From Pseudisothecium myosuroides (taxonomy: Eukaryota; Streptophyta; Bryopsida; Hypnales; Lembophyllaceae), in NCBI GenBank assembly GCA_951799445.1, contig OX637291.1, forward strand, positions 13,704,501 through 13,768,500: a stretch of DNA of 64,000 nucleotides, given 5' to 3'. The notes beneath the pieces were generated by a model that did not search any database, was not told the origin of the DNA, and saw only the letters and a list, made by a program, of their open reading frames with translations. Positions within the stretch are counted from its first letter, which is position 1; each line of letters opens with the position of its first letter. Positions 12,743 to 24,344 of the stretch are shown piece after piece. A program made the translations under genes and the position numbers.

Positions 12743-13660
12743 GACTTCTACTAAAGTAATACATGGCTATAAGGAGATTCTCAAAAAATAATAAACTGTA
12801 CACTTTCCACATGTGTACAAAGTACACTACCTTTGTGCACGTGCAGGGAACACAATTTTTTTTTCCCAAAGATGCAAATGGTTGAGAAGAAGCATCTTCA
12901 AGTTAGAAAAATGGTTTTTTTAAGTTTATTTTTTTGAATTTTTCTACTATTTTCTAAAAATAAAATTCCAAAGCATCTATTTTTTTGCATTTTCCATCAC
13001 TCTCTTTTGTGTATAACTTTTAGAGATAAATTTTTCTAGGCCTGAATTTTTATATGCATGCTATTTTGAATGCTTTGAAAATTATCCATATTTTATTTCA
13101 TTTGATAAAAAGTATTCCAAAAGTCATGGTACTCCAATACTCATGCTATTTTGAACAGGCGTTTCTTGCAACTATGTAGAATAAGAAGTATGTATTTAAA
13201 TTTAAAATATGGCATGACAAACACTATTGGATAAAAAAAATGGAGCAATTAACATCTTTCATTTGGAGATAATTTTAATATTTAAACCTTATCATGTTCA
13301 AATATGGCACAAAACATATAGAATGTGTGTCTAGTTTGCAACTTCTTAAATATGTGGAAGGCACACTAATGAGCTAAATTGGAATTGTTATGTATCATTG
13401 AATTTGGCTTAGCATGAATACAATTTTTTTTAATTGTTATATACATCAATTCATGTACCTTGTATGTCAAATGTACAAAAAAAAAAAACATTGCAATTCA
13501 AATTGGGCTATCCAAACCTTTAAAGGTGGATCTTGGAGGGTTTTTTAAAGTTACCATTTACAAGATGATTGCATTTGGGAGAAAGTTAAACTCCGTAAAA
13601 TATTTTTCAATAATTTTTCTAGAAAGATAAATAGAAATAATTCCTAACCCAAGTTCTTGC
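12743..13660. other. AT-rich intergenic stretch
   Basis: Low-complexity AT-rich DNA with homopolymer runs; no gene, RNA or complete transposon recognised. Confidence 0.35.
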
Positions 13661-13663
13661 ATA

Positions 13664-14792
13664 CACTAGAAGAAAAACGTGTCCGCTAGAACCGGCAATA
13701 TGCAACTGAGTGTCCTATACAACTACCCTGCGACTACAATCCTCTCTATTTGCACCCGGGTTTACTTCATTGTTTTGTGTCATTGTTTTACATCATCAGC
13801 ACATTATTCTAGTCGCAAAATAGTTGTAGAATGAAGTGTTATATATTGTTTTAGTTGCAATAGTCGCAAAGCAGTCGTAGAATGAAGTATAAGATTACAA
13901 GAATTGTATTTGAATTCAAATTTAGAATGAATAGGAGCTATTTTCTATCCAATATTCATCTCAGTTGTCGAAGTGAAAAAGTCTACACTTTGTGGAATCC
14001 AACGTGTTGATCTACAGTTGCAGAAAACAACTAGAAAAACGACTGCAACTGTAAAATGATAGTAGTTGTATCTTGGTTGTTTTGTAGTTGCATCCTAGTT
14101 GCATCCTAGTTCTATCCTAGTTGTTTTGTAGTATCCTAGCCGTTTTGTAGTTGTTTCCCAACTGTCTTATATCAATTGCCCCATATCAATTGTCAACAAT
14201 ACCATTAGGTTTGACTTATAAGACTTGTAAGTTGTTGTACTCTTAAGTAATGGATTCCGTTAATAGAATTCTAAGATTTCTATAAATTATAGATTCCTAC
14301 AATGTATAGATTTCAACAATTTATAGATTTATATATTTTGTAGAAATAAAAAAATATTTGAAATCCAAGAAATTGTAAAACGTGTAAAATTATTAAACCA
14401 TTGAAATCTATTAAATACCAATATTTGAATTTTTGACATCTAAAAAAAGAGCTAGATTTGAAAATTTGAAATCTACAAATCATTGAGATTAGAATTTACA
14501 AATCTACAAATTCTACAAGTCACAAACAAGTCGCAATGAAGTCACAAATGAGTTGCAATTGAGTCGCGACTATGTTGCACAAACAAATACCACATCAACA
14601 ACCACGTCAGAAAAGTTCATCGATGAAGTTCCAAGTAGGATGTCAAATTCTCGGGGTTTTGCGACTACAAATTTGCATGCGACTTGTCCACTGCAACTAT
14701 GGGTCTTCAAATTATCACTAGTCGCAGATGGATTACACAACTCAAAACTAGTTGCTCTTTATAGTTGCAAAACCCCTCATTTTCTTCTAGTG
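13664..14792. mobile_element. Non-autonomous CACTA element
   Basis: Starts CACTAGAAGAAAAACG and ends CATTTTCTTCTAGTG, giving perfect CACTAGAAGAAAA-type inverted ends. A 3-bp duplication ATA lies on both sides (13661-13663 and 14793-14795), as expected of CACTA/En-Spm elements. The interior is crowded with short direct and inverted repeats of AGTTGCA / AGTCGCAA type, typical of the subterminal sites bound by the transposase. It has no transposase gene, so it would need one in trans, such as a Tnp2 relative of the one decayed at 3.8-6.6 kb. Confidence 0.8.
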
Positions 14793-14795
14793 ATA

Positions 14796-17700
14796 TTTAT
14801 TAGAACTTTGAGGAATTACTTGTGAAATCTAAAGATGAAATGCTCTAAAAGGGTCAATGGACAATTACAGTGAAATGACAATATTATTTTAAAATGGCAT
14901 GAAAACAGTTCAAAATCTATACTTGTCCTAGATGGTAAAAATGGCACATTGTCAAAGTGGCACTTGGAATACCGCCATTTTAATGAAATTTTCCATGTCA
15001 ATATATTTGTCATTGATACATTCAAAACTCAAATATGTACCCTTGTATTGAAAGTAGCTTCTAGAACATGTATGCTTTTAGCGTTGAATTTAGTAGTACC
15101 TCCTCCCTTAGGTCTCTAATTTGCAGCCATTGAACATGTCATTGACTTCTCCAATGTGCAAGATTAATTTGCAACTTGTTGTAATACATTTCTAAAATTG
15201 ACCTAGTGTGCACAATCAAAACATGAGAGCCTAGTGTCCATTTTGTATACCTATACAAACAATACTTTAAAACTCCATAAACTTATTTATAAGATGTCAA
15301 AATGTGCATGTATTCACTTACTTAGCACTAGCAAGTTTTTCCACACACACACATACACACACAAATATATATATATATATATAATGTGTGTATATAATTT
15401 AAGAGTCACAATCTCCTTCCTTCAGTCCTCGATCTTTCTCTCTATTTTAAGAGTCATGTAAATTCATTAATTTTTCAAAGTCAATTGCCAACTTTATTAA
15501 ACCAATTCTTAGACCTCTAGTAACAAAGTAATCACTATCTATATGGTGGCTAGACAAGGGAGGTTGGATATTATGGTAGCATCATATTCGTTTGGAAATG
15601 GAATGTAAAGCATGTAGTTTAGATGTATCCAAGGTTTATATGCACATTCAGATTATAATTTGGATTTACAAATGCCTTTAAAAATATGATTGTACAGAAG
15701 CATTTGCCATGTCTACAAACGTTGTCATGAAAAAGAATTTGATAAACAATTAAAAATTATTGGTCATGAGAAAGAAACTAGTTGTGGTCAACTTTCAAAG
15801 ATCAATAAAGAAAAACAAGATTGGCCCCGGATTTCATCACAAAAGATGATCACACAAGGAAGCCACAACATAGATTTCTATGAGGGTGATTATAAGAATG
15901 ACTTGCCAATTTTGTTCCTTTTTGACCAATGTATACATAGGTTGTAAGAAGAAGGTATCCTACAAAGAAAAAGTATTAAAAATCCTCTAAGTAGGAGAAC
16001 TAGAAAAGTGTAGAATTGTAAGAAAATAAACACTTTGAGGTTTTAATATGTAAAAAATAGGAAAAGCAATTTACAAAGAAACTAAAAATTTGCCATTTGA
16101 GAAGACTTCATAGTGAAGAGATTTCACCAAAAGAATGATCTTGAGATTGTCTTCAATGTCTTGAAATGTTTACACAAAGGAGCCTTGTTTGCACAAACAT
16201 GGAGACCATGAAATAAAATATTTTTAGATTGCCTTTAGTAGAAATATACCTTTATATTGTGGAGATAGACCATAGAAATTTCAGCTCCAGATCCTTAATT
16301 TTGGATACTCTATAGTACTACCCCCCTAAAATTCAAAACATGACATATTTATTTTAATTGACTTTTAAATGTAAAATGATTTTTGAGTTTTAAAAAAAAT
16401 ATGTATAATAATATTCAAGACAGTCATCTCCAATAAAATTTCAAGTTCTTATGATTATTCTTCAAAAGTTATCGTAAAAGAAAGCTCTAGCGACAAATAA
16501 AAAGGAATAGTGTTTCTTGCAATGACTCATGAATATTATACTTGGTAGTCAAATTCAACATTCCTTGCCAGATAATTAGTTGGCAAATGAAATTTGATAG
16601 ATGTCTAAATATATACATTTTTTATTTTCCATATAATTAAAATAATAATAATATTTTAGATATTTTGGCAATAATTTTTGAAATATTTTTTGCCAACTAC
16701 AAGTATGACTACCAAATTCGGTATACAGCTTTTAGTATGAAGTGATGTTTGAAATTTCAAATATTATTGTTTAAAAAATATATATACCTATGAATATATT
16801 ATAGATATCTATGTTTTTAATTTTTTGTACCCTAGTTTTGTTCCTAAATTGCTTATAAATAGATGTTTGATGTATAGTTATTTGCAAAGTACTTCATATT
16901 CCAAACAATTTTGAATTAAAAAAATTACTAAATTTTTGTAGGATTTTCAAGCATATATTTGTCATGGACATACACCGTCCATCATCTTGGATAACTTCTC
17001 TTACCTCTAGAAGTCAAATTTTCTTTGAAGGTTAAGTACATCCTCCAATATCTAAGAGGATTCTTGTAATATTTTGTCTGGTTTCTTGAAGCTTTGTGTT
17101 ATCCCTTAGGATTTTACCATGTCTCCTAGAGGCTCTTTGTTTTCTTCCAAGAAACTTCAAGACATAGTGATAGTACATATTGAAGGCAAGATGAGGAAAA
17201 CCTCAATCTTGCCACTACAAAACTTGAAGCATTCTTGCTAAGCTTTATTTGATACTTCTTATTAACTAAAAGTACATAGTGAATCATTTGACATATACAT
17301 TGTGTTGATACTCTTCTTCAATTTTAGTCTATTGTATTTAAATTAGCACTATCAGTTATTTTAAGTCATAGAACTTCTACAATATTCTTGATCAAAATTA
17401 AGTTTGTCATACTTCTAGCTATACTATTTTTTTAGTTACTACTTCTCCACATTTGTTCTTAACTTTCATGTCCGCCATTCTTCTTGTACACCCTATCAAT
17501 ACCATGTCCTATTGACTTTTCTACATTTTTCCTGTGACTCGTTTATCCTTGACACATGTATAATGTGTCATTTTTTGGCTTTCAAATGCATGTAGTGTTG
17601 AATTACTAATTTTCACCACTCAATTTTTTTTCAAACACCTATTTCTTGTTGAATGACAAAACCTCTAGCCATCTTCATTTCTACGTTTGACCTTCACTTC

Positions 17701-18200
17701 ATACAAACATTATAATCTTCCATATGCATTGTCTAATGATCATGAATATTTTTAAACAGATATGTCTCTAGATGTCTATAATATGATTAAATAAATGATT
17801 AAAATATTTAATGATTAAAATATTTAATGATTAAAATATTTAATGATTAAAACATATCTTTTACAAAAAAGAAAACATGTATTTCAAAAAATAGGTCAAG
17901 AACGCGTTCATTCTTTGTTATAGTATTTTAGGGGTTGAAGATTAATGTTTGTCAACCACTAAAATAGTTGATGTTTATTTGCTCTAAGGTCCTACTAAAA
18001 CTTCTTTACACATAAGGTGGGACCACCTATTATCATTCCTTTGGACATCACAAAATATTTAGAATTTTCACATTTACAATTTTTTTGCAGTGCAACGTCA
18101 AATTGGATAAATTTTCAAATGTATTTTGGTCTATGCATTTTTGAGGAAAAAAAGACATATTGTAGGAGGTCAAAACAAAACTATACAACCTTCCATTGTT
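14796..18200. other. AT-rich intergenic stretch with simple repeats
   Basis: No gene is supported. There is an (AC)n/(AT)n microsatellite at about 15341-15385. A weak foldback about 16540-16735 has GGTAGTCAAATTC on the left and GACTACCAAATTC on the right, and may be a worn MITE. A tandem array of ATGATTAAAATATTTA lies at about 17785-17850. Isolated frames show no motifs. Confidence 0.35.
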
Positions 18201-18207
18201 GTCTTAA

Positions 18208-19139
18208 CCCCTAAAGGCCCAAGGCTTTTTTTTGCCAAAAAACCATCAAAACTGCCATTTCTATAGCAAGGAGTAAAAAATAATGAAAAATGTTTTTTTT
18301 CAGATCTAACCGTAGGGTCTTACACCTAACTAGTATGAGAATGTGTGGAAAAAATTTCAGAATTTTTGACCGCTCAGATTGCAAGATATCTGCGTTTGAA
18401 GTGGAAAAAACAAGTATTTCAGCACATTGCGGGACTAGATTTTTTGTCTTTAAACATTTTTCACTTAAAATTTTTGCACTACAGAGTTTTGTGCTTCAAA
18501 TCTTTATAGTGGAGAATTGAGTTGAGAGTCTAGGGAAAAAAAATATATTCAAAAAAACTTAATTCTCATTCCTAAAAAATTTATTAAGTAGAAGTAGGTA
18601 CGAGATAGAAGGAAAATCTAAAACATTAATATATTTTAGATGGAATTAAAATACACTAATCCCAATGGTGAGATTGTTCTAGAAAGTAAACTAAACCATG
18701 AGAATTTTTATTTTTTTTTAAATTGCAAAAATAGCATTTAGAAATGAATCCTACAAGTTATTTTTTTCAAGAAGATGCTCTAACTGCCCGAAAAAAAAGA
18801 ATGTCCATAACTTTTTCATAACAAATCCAAAAGAAATGAATCAAAGCTTTCCAGATAGACAAAAATATAATCTACAAGAAAAAAAATATTAAAAAAAAAA
18901 ATCAAATTTTTGCCAAATTTTTCTTGCTGCCCGGACTGCCCAGTTACAAAAAAAAATAACATATTTGGCCATAACTTTTGACTCCTATTTCCAAATGTCC
19001 TGAAATTTAGTGCATATGAAAGATATTCCTTGCGCACACCTTCTATTAAAATTTCAGCTTAAAATATGGAAATCTCTAATCACATGGACCTGCCCAAAAT
19101 TTCTATACGGCCAAAAAACGCATGCCGGTCCTTTAGGGG
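18208..19139. mobile_element. Family A element, complete copy 1 (piggyBac-like ends)
   Basis: A 932-bp element whose left end is CCCCTAAAGGCCCAAGGC and right end GGTCCTTTAGGGG, with TTAA on both sides (18204-18207 and 19140-19143). A TTAA target and CCC-type termini fit the piggyBac superfamily; Kolobok also uses TTAA, but its termini differ. It is collinear with the copy at 39093 and inverted relative to that at 37169. Shared internal blocks include TGTGGAAAAAATTTC and TTAAGTAGAAGTAGG. No intact long frame, so non-autonomous. Confidence 0.75.
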
Positions 19140-19143
19140 TTAA

Positions 19144-20219
19144 AGGGGGGCTAATTTTGCCCATTTGGATTCAAATATGTCTCTTTTTACTCCCTACTTA
19201 GTTCCAATGGTAATCCGAATGCGTCCCTTAAATTTGTCAAACAATTAATTAAATTTCTGCCATGCTTAAAGACTATTTTTGTTATTGGTGTTCATTGAAT
19301 TCCAAAAATGATGTCTATTTAATCTAATTCCACACTAAAGTTATCAAAATGCAAAACTTTTTAAGTTTTCACTATTTTAGAATGCAGCAAGATGCAATTG
19401 GGATAAGAATTTTGGGTGCAACTAGCTTGAAGGCGATTTAGGATATAAGCTTAACTTTTGTTGATATGCAAGTTCTTTCAATCTTGATAACCATATATTT
19501 TCAAGGGCATGGACTTTATTTGCAAAAATTCACTTTATGACAAATGGATTTGGACAAGGCATCTTACAAATGTAGGACACTCATTAAGATGGACTTATGT
19601 TGGGTAAAGTACCTCTTTTCATACCTTTGCATAATAAGGTGCCTTGTATATTCAGGCTTTGCCTTCAACCTCCGAGCACTATATTTTTGCAAAGGCCATT
19701 GAATTGGTGCCTTATTCTAAATAAAAAGTCTTCTTTCCTTCAATTTACAGCCAAAAAAGAGTCACAGCAGGAAGCTTTTAGTCCTCCAACTTGATGAAGT
19801 AATATGCGTAGAATGTTGTCATAATATCAGTGTATATGTCAACAAATTCTTTCTGTGGTTCCCCCCGAAAGGAGGGATATACTTCCCTTGGATACCTAAC
19901 ACATACTTTTAATAATATTTCTAAAACATCAAGTAGCCAATGATGCTTGAATAGGACTTTTATTTTAATTACAACAATGTCATTCTTATGTCAATAATTG
20001 CCCGGTCAATTGTTGGATAGCAAAGGGCCCCCCCGAGGGACACCAATAGCATTGGTAAATAACGTTGTAGTGAGTGGACAACCATCATGCCTTTATTGAA
20101 CTTGTTGAATAAATTGTACTTGCTCAAATGACTACCCTACGTAAAGGTCAAATTTGGGATCAAAAAGTGCCACATGCTATCTTGTAAATGGTGTGAGGTG
20201 ACATGGATCCCTGAGGATC
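19144..20219. other. Unclassified degraded sequence
   Basis: No intact gene. Short frames on both strands look like eroded coding sequence, possibly on the minus strand near 19900-20200, but no domain could be named. Confidence 0.25.
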
Positions 20220-20222
20220 TAA

Positions 20223-20441
20223 CACTACAAGAGAAAGGGGTGTTTTAAGTGAATTTTTAAGTATAGTCCTAGATATAAGATTATAAGTAATGACCTTTAA
20301 AGAGATTTCAACAATTTTTTTCTAAAATACATGTGTTTTTAGTAAAATTTTGCTGAAATCTTTTTAAAGGTCATTACTTATAATCTTATGTCTAGGACTA
20401 TACTTAAAAACTCACTTAAAACACCCAATTCTCTTGTAGTG
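20223..20441. mobile_element. CACTA-type foldback MITE
   Basis: A 219-bp near-perfect hairpin. The left arm starts CACTACAAGAGAA and contains AAGTATAGTCCTAGATATAA. The right arm is its complement and ends TTCTCTTGTAGTG. The arms are about 95 bp with a short centre. A 3-bp duplication TAA flanks it (20220-20222 and 20442-20444), as for CACTA elements. The high arm identity suggests a fairly recent insertion. Confidence 0.8.
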
Positions 20442-20444
20442 TAA

Positions 20445-21155
20445 TTAATGTGGAAATTCAATTTCGGCACCTAAGTGCTGAATCAAACCTTCATGTACGG
20501 TAATACTTCCCCAACTCGCTCAAGTCATCTCTCGATGCTACCTCTAGTCTCTTAATGCCTTAATCTTGTTTTGAATTTTTACACATTTTTGTTCATATTT
20601 TTATATAAAAATCCTAAACTGCAATTTCGTGAAATTAGTCATTAAAGAAGGTTGTCTTTTCAAGATTCAAATATTACATTGGATGAATGAGAAGTTAATT
20701 GGGCTAAACAACACTTGCAAGCCCTCCATTCATGGTCCAGAATATGGATGTTGGAGCGCGTTAGGATAAGAGTAGGTTTCTAGTGAGTTTATTAGAGCTC
20801 TAAATTGGAGATGTCTATTGGTTTCTATTGCACTTGAAAGAGATCCACCCCCTCTAGCCTCCCTTGTAGTCTCTAGCCTGAAATTTTGGAAAATGTAGAC
20901 TTAGAGGGCCTAGAGTGTCAACTAGAGGAGTGCAATTTTAGCAAGAAGACAAATTTTTGGGCTACAATTCCTTGAAACTTTTGGCTCCTATGCTTTTGTG
21001 GGCTAGAGGTTCAACCTATAGGCTAAGTTTCACTCCTAGTTGTGGTTTCAGGAAAATGTAGAGAACAATGCTGATTTCTATGGAGTTGGGTTCCTTAGAG
21101 AATTGAGCCCAATTGAAATGACATGAAGGATGCAAGCCCATCCATCCATCTCTTC
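20445..21155. other. Intergenic stretch, nothing recognised
   Basis: No open frame, hairpin or repeat of note was found. Confidence 0.3.
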
Positions 21156-21990
21156 TATTAAGTTTGCATGGTATATTCTTCTATATTCATGTGCTATATT
21201 TGTTTGTTTGTCACGTTGAGATCTCCCGAACCGTGCATCCCTCGGTAGCGTGCTTGGTACCGTCAAAAAGCCCTCGGCGAGGAAGGGTGCACGGACTTGG
21301 TTTCATGGTGTTTGAATTGACGGTGGGAAAGTTATAGATTCTTGAGTTATTTTTTGTTCTTAAAAATTACTAAATTGTGCTAAATTATGTATCTTTTGAA
21401 CCGTGTGTCAATTTGTCACGTTCTTAGTATCGTTGGAATGCCCTCGGCAAGGAAGGATGCACAGGCTTTGTTTTGTGGCATTGGGACCTATGATGGGAAA
21501 GTTATAGATTTTTGAGTTATTTTTAATTTTTAAAATGACTTTTACTTTTGTTTTGGATGTGGCATCGGCATAAGGCTACACTAATTACCTTAAAGTTAGG
21601 TTGTTTGTTTTGTTTGTTTATCACGGTGAGATCTCCCGGACTGTGGATTTCTCGGTCACATTCTTGATATTGTTGGAAAGCCCTCTGCGAAGAGGGGTGC
21701 ACGGGCTTTGTTTCGTGGTGTTTGGACCTATGGTGTGAAAATGATTGAATTAAAAATTAAAAAAAATAAAATTCAACTTCTATGTTGACTGTGACAACGG
21801 CATAGATCACACTAGTCCATACCTTAAGTTTGGCTGTTTGTTTGTTTGTTATGTTGAGATCTCCTCGACCACGTGTCCTCCGGTCACGTGCTTTGTACCA
21901 TCGGATGTTTGGATGTACGGCGTGAAAGATATTGAATTTTTGAAGTTTCTATGAATTAAAAAAATTTAGAAAATTACTTTTTATTTTGAC
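21156..21990. repeat. Tandem repeat array, about four units of 170-240 bp
   Basis: Units share GAGATCTCCCGAACCGTG, a TTGGTACCGTCGGAAAGCCC-like core, AGGGTGCACGGGCTTTG and GTGGGAAAGTTATAGATTTT. Key GTG phrases occur near 21230, 21399, 21640 and 21868, so the spacing alternates at about 170 and 230-240 bp. The first pair is also found as a dispersed dimer at 30042-30480. The GC-rich cores stand out from the AT-rich linkers. It could be a small satellite or the internal part of a transposon; no frame is conserved through all units. Confidence 0.6.
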
Positions 21991-22499
21991 AGTAGCAACG
22001 GCAGAGGGCACACTGATCTGGAGTGTGGAACTGTGGCTCCAGCTTCCAGTGGCCGGGTGCCCGGGTCCCTCTAGTTGCTGGCCCTCCGTGGAAACCGGCC
22101 CTTCCAGTAGCCTTCTTGAGAATGTACCCATAAATGTACCCTTCGAGTACTCATAATGATCCAAATGGCCTCTATTAGGAAGGGGTAACGATGGCAGGAC
22201 GCTAAATGAGTCTCACAAAGTGGGACCGACAGGGTGAAAACGCAGGGATTTCTATTTTTTCACAAAATTTTTTTTTTGCAAATTTTGAATTCACATTCGA
22301 GATCAGAGACCCTGCATCATTTAGCTCGGACAGGTCTATAATATACCCTAGAGACGGCACAAAATAGGGGGCAAGATTTTACTTTTACCCCAGAAAACTT
22401 GTGTTTTCACTCTGCTGGTCCCACTTCGTGAAACTCATTTACTTAGCGTCCTGCGTAACTATGGTCGGTCCGGCTACGACGTACAATACAGTAGACTGC

Positions 22500-24344
22500 T
22501 ATCATACGCGTGAAGGCTAAAAGTCCACAGCAAGAAATATCCGGACCCTCCTCCATTCAAACTTCAAAGTTCAAACCCCCCTGGCCTCCCCTGCCAAATC
22601 GAACTCCTCCATTCCTTTCCACCCGCCACCCGCCACCCGCCACCCGTGAACTCCCTTCCCCCGCTCTCGCCAAGATCCACCCCGGCCCTTCCGTTCCACC
22701 CGCGCAACGACCCCCGAGATACGGGTCCAGCTCAGCCGCATCCACATCGCCACCTGGGCGGCCCCAACCAATCACACACCAGCGGAATCAGGCCACAAGG
22801 GACACAACCAATGCGCGAACGCCACACTGCATCCCCGTGGCCACCGTCGAGAGCGGGAGTAGTGGCCCAGTAGTCTAGTAGTGTCGCAGTCGCTCCCCCT
22901 CCCGCCCCGCCCCGCCCCCGCTCTCGCTTTGCTTCCCTTCCCTTCCCTTCCCTTCCCTTTCGAGATCGGCCATGGCGATGGCGACGGCGGCATCGCGGGT
23001 CTCCTTTTAGATTTGGACACGGCGAGAACTTCATGTTGTCGAACTTTCAGTACCGCGAGTACTCGAAAGCTGTATCGATGGTGGCGGAGGAGCGATCGGA
23101 CGTAGCGTGACGCCATAGTAGTGGCTTGGGATGAGCTTGGTGTGTTTGGTTGGCTCTGAGCGCAATCTCCTACTTCCTTGGGAGCTTCCTGTTTTGGCCG
23201 CTGAGGTTTCTGAGGTTTTGGTGCTGCATTAGCTCGATGCGGCAGAATCGTGTGGTTGGAAGGAAGACGAAGTCGTGGTCCTTGGTAGAGTGGTTTTAGG
23301 TTTGAGTTTGAGCCGCTGGGGTTTAGAATCGGAGAGGAAGTGGAGGAGTTTGCGAAGGGAGATTGATCGACTCGGTGATTGTTCGGTCCTCGGATTTCCG
23401 GGGAGAATTATTGTGGTGTGGTGTCGTGCGAGTATTCGGCGGCATTTCGTGCCGATATTCGGAGGTATCTCTTGGCATTTTTTCCTCGTGTTTTTTTGGT
23501 CTGTATTGGTGTTGGTGTGGATGGGCGTGTGTTGAGAGAAAGCGAATTTTTAGTTATGGTAGTGTTATCGCCTGGGGTGTTCGTATGTTATTGGCAGAGG
23601 TTTTTGATTTTTTGAGTATTTTTTCTATGTATGTTTTGGTTTGTGAGGTTTAAGCTTCGCGCTTCTGTAGGTTGTGCTGTTGGTTCATTGCTTTCAGAGG
23701 AAAGCTGATTGTTGATTAGGCGCCTGTTTTTGAAGTAGCTTGCATTAGTTGAACGACTTGAAAACAGGATTTTCTAGACCAGGAAAATGTAGTAAGTAAA
23801 CGATTTTAAGTCGTCGTGTATTTGTAGCGATATGCTGATTTGCGACTGTTTGGATATGGTGCTTTACCGTGCTCCCCTCATGCTTCTGCTGACTCTCCAG
23901 TAGGCGCCTGTATTTTGAAGCACATATTTTACTGAATTATTTAAGCGATCGACAGATGTAATCGCTTTGACAAACAAATGCAGGAGCTAATATTCATTTG
24001 TGATGTTTTTTGTCAGTTGTCTTGGCGCCTGTGGCCTGAGCTTCTCTGTTCGCTTCTCTTATACCAATGACTGTTGCTCGATGATGGCCCCATTTGATGA
24101 GGATTAATTGTGCTCCATGCAGATCGCACATTTGTAAACATTTGTTCGAGCTAATCAGGATCTTGTTACTACCGATCTTCTCCTACACTGTGGTATATGA
24201 AGTGCCGCAATCAAGTGTTACGGAAGGCGTATATCCGTACCCTCCCCACGCTAAGGATCTCGGAGGACTAGGGTGAGACCAGTTTCATGAAACAGTTACA
24301 AGCCCTGCTTGAGATGGCGGGTCAACATCCCTCAGTCCTCCCGA
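22500..24344 (+). promoter_or_regulatory. GC-rich promoter and spliced leader of the membrane/coiled-coil gene
   Basis: From about 22.5 to 23.1 kb the sequence turns GC- and CpG-rich, with a pyrimidine (CCTTC)n run at about 22938-22962, typical of a plant core promoter and leader. A short uORF starts at the ATG at 22972. A probable splice acceptor (TGCAG) ends at 24122, so the coding exon would carry a leader from 24123 on. Further ATGs lie in this leader, including one in good context at 24314 that gives a 14-codon frame overlapping the chosen start. Translation is therefore likely to be moderated by uORFs. Confidence 0.5.

Noticed and set aside
18290..18520. Open frame sharing a CGKNF-IF-DYKI-AFE peptide with 30734-30991
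   Set aside because: It lies inside family A elements, and other copies carry stops and shifts, so it is a repeat and not a gene.
22557..23116. Several overlapping 70-120 codon frames in the GC-rich leader
   Set aside because: They occur on both strands in many frames, a composition effect of GC-rich, stop-poor DNA.
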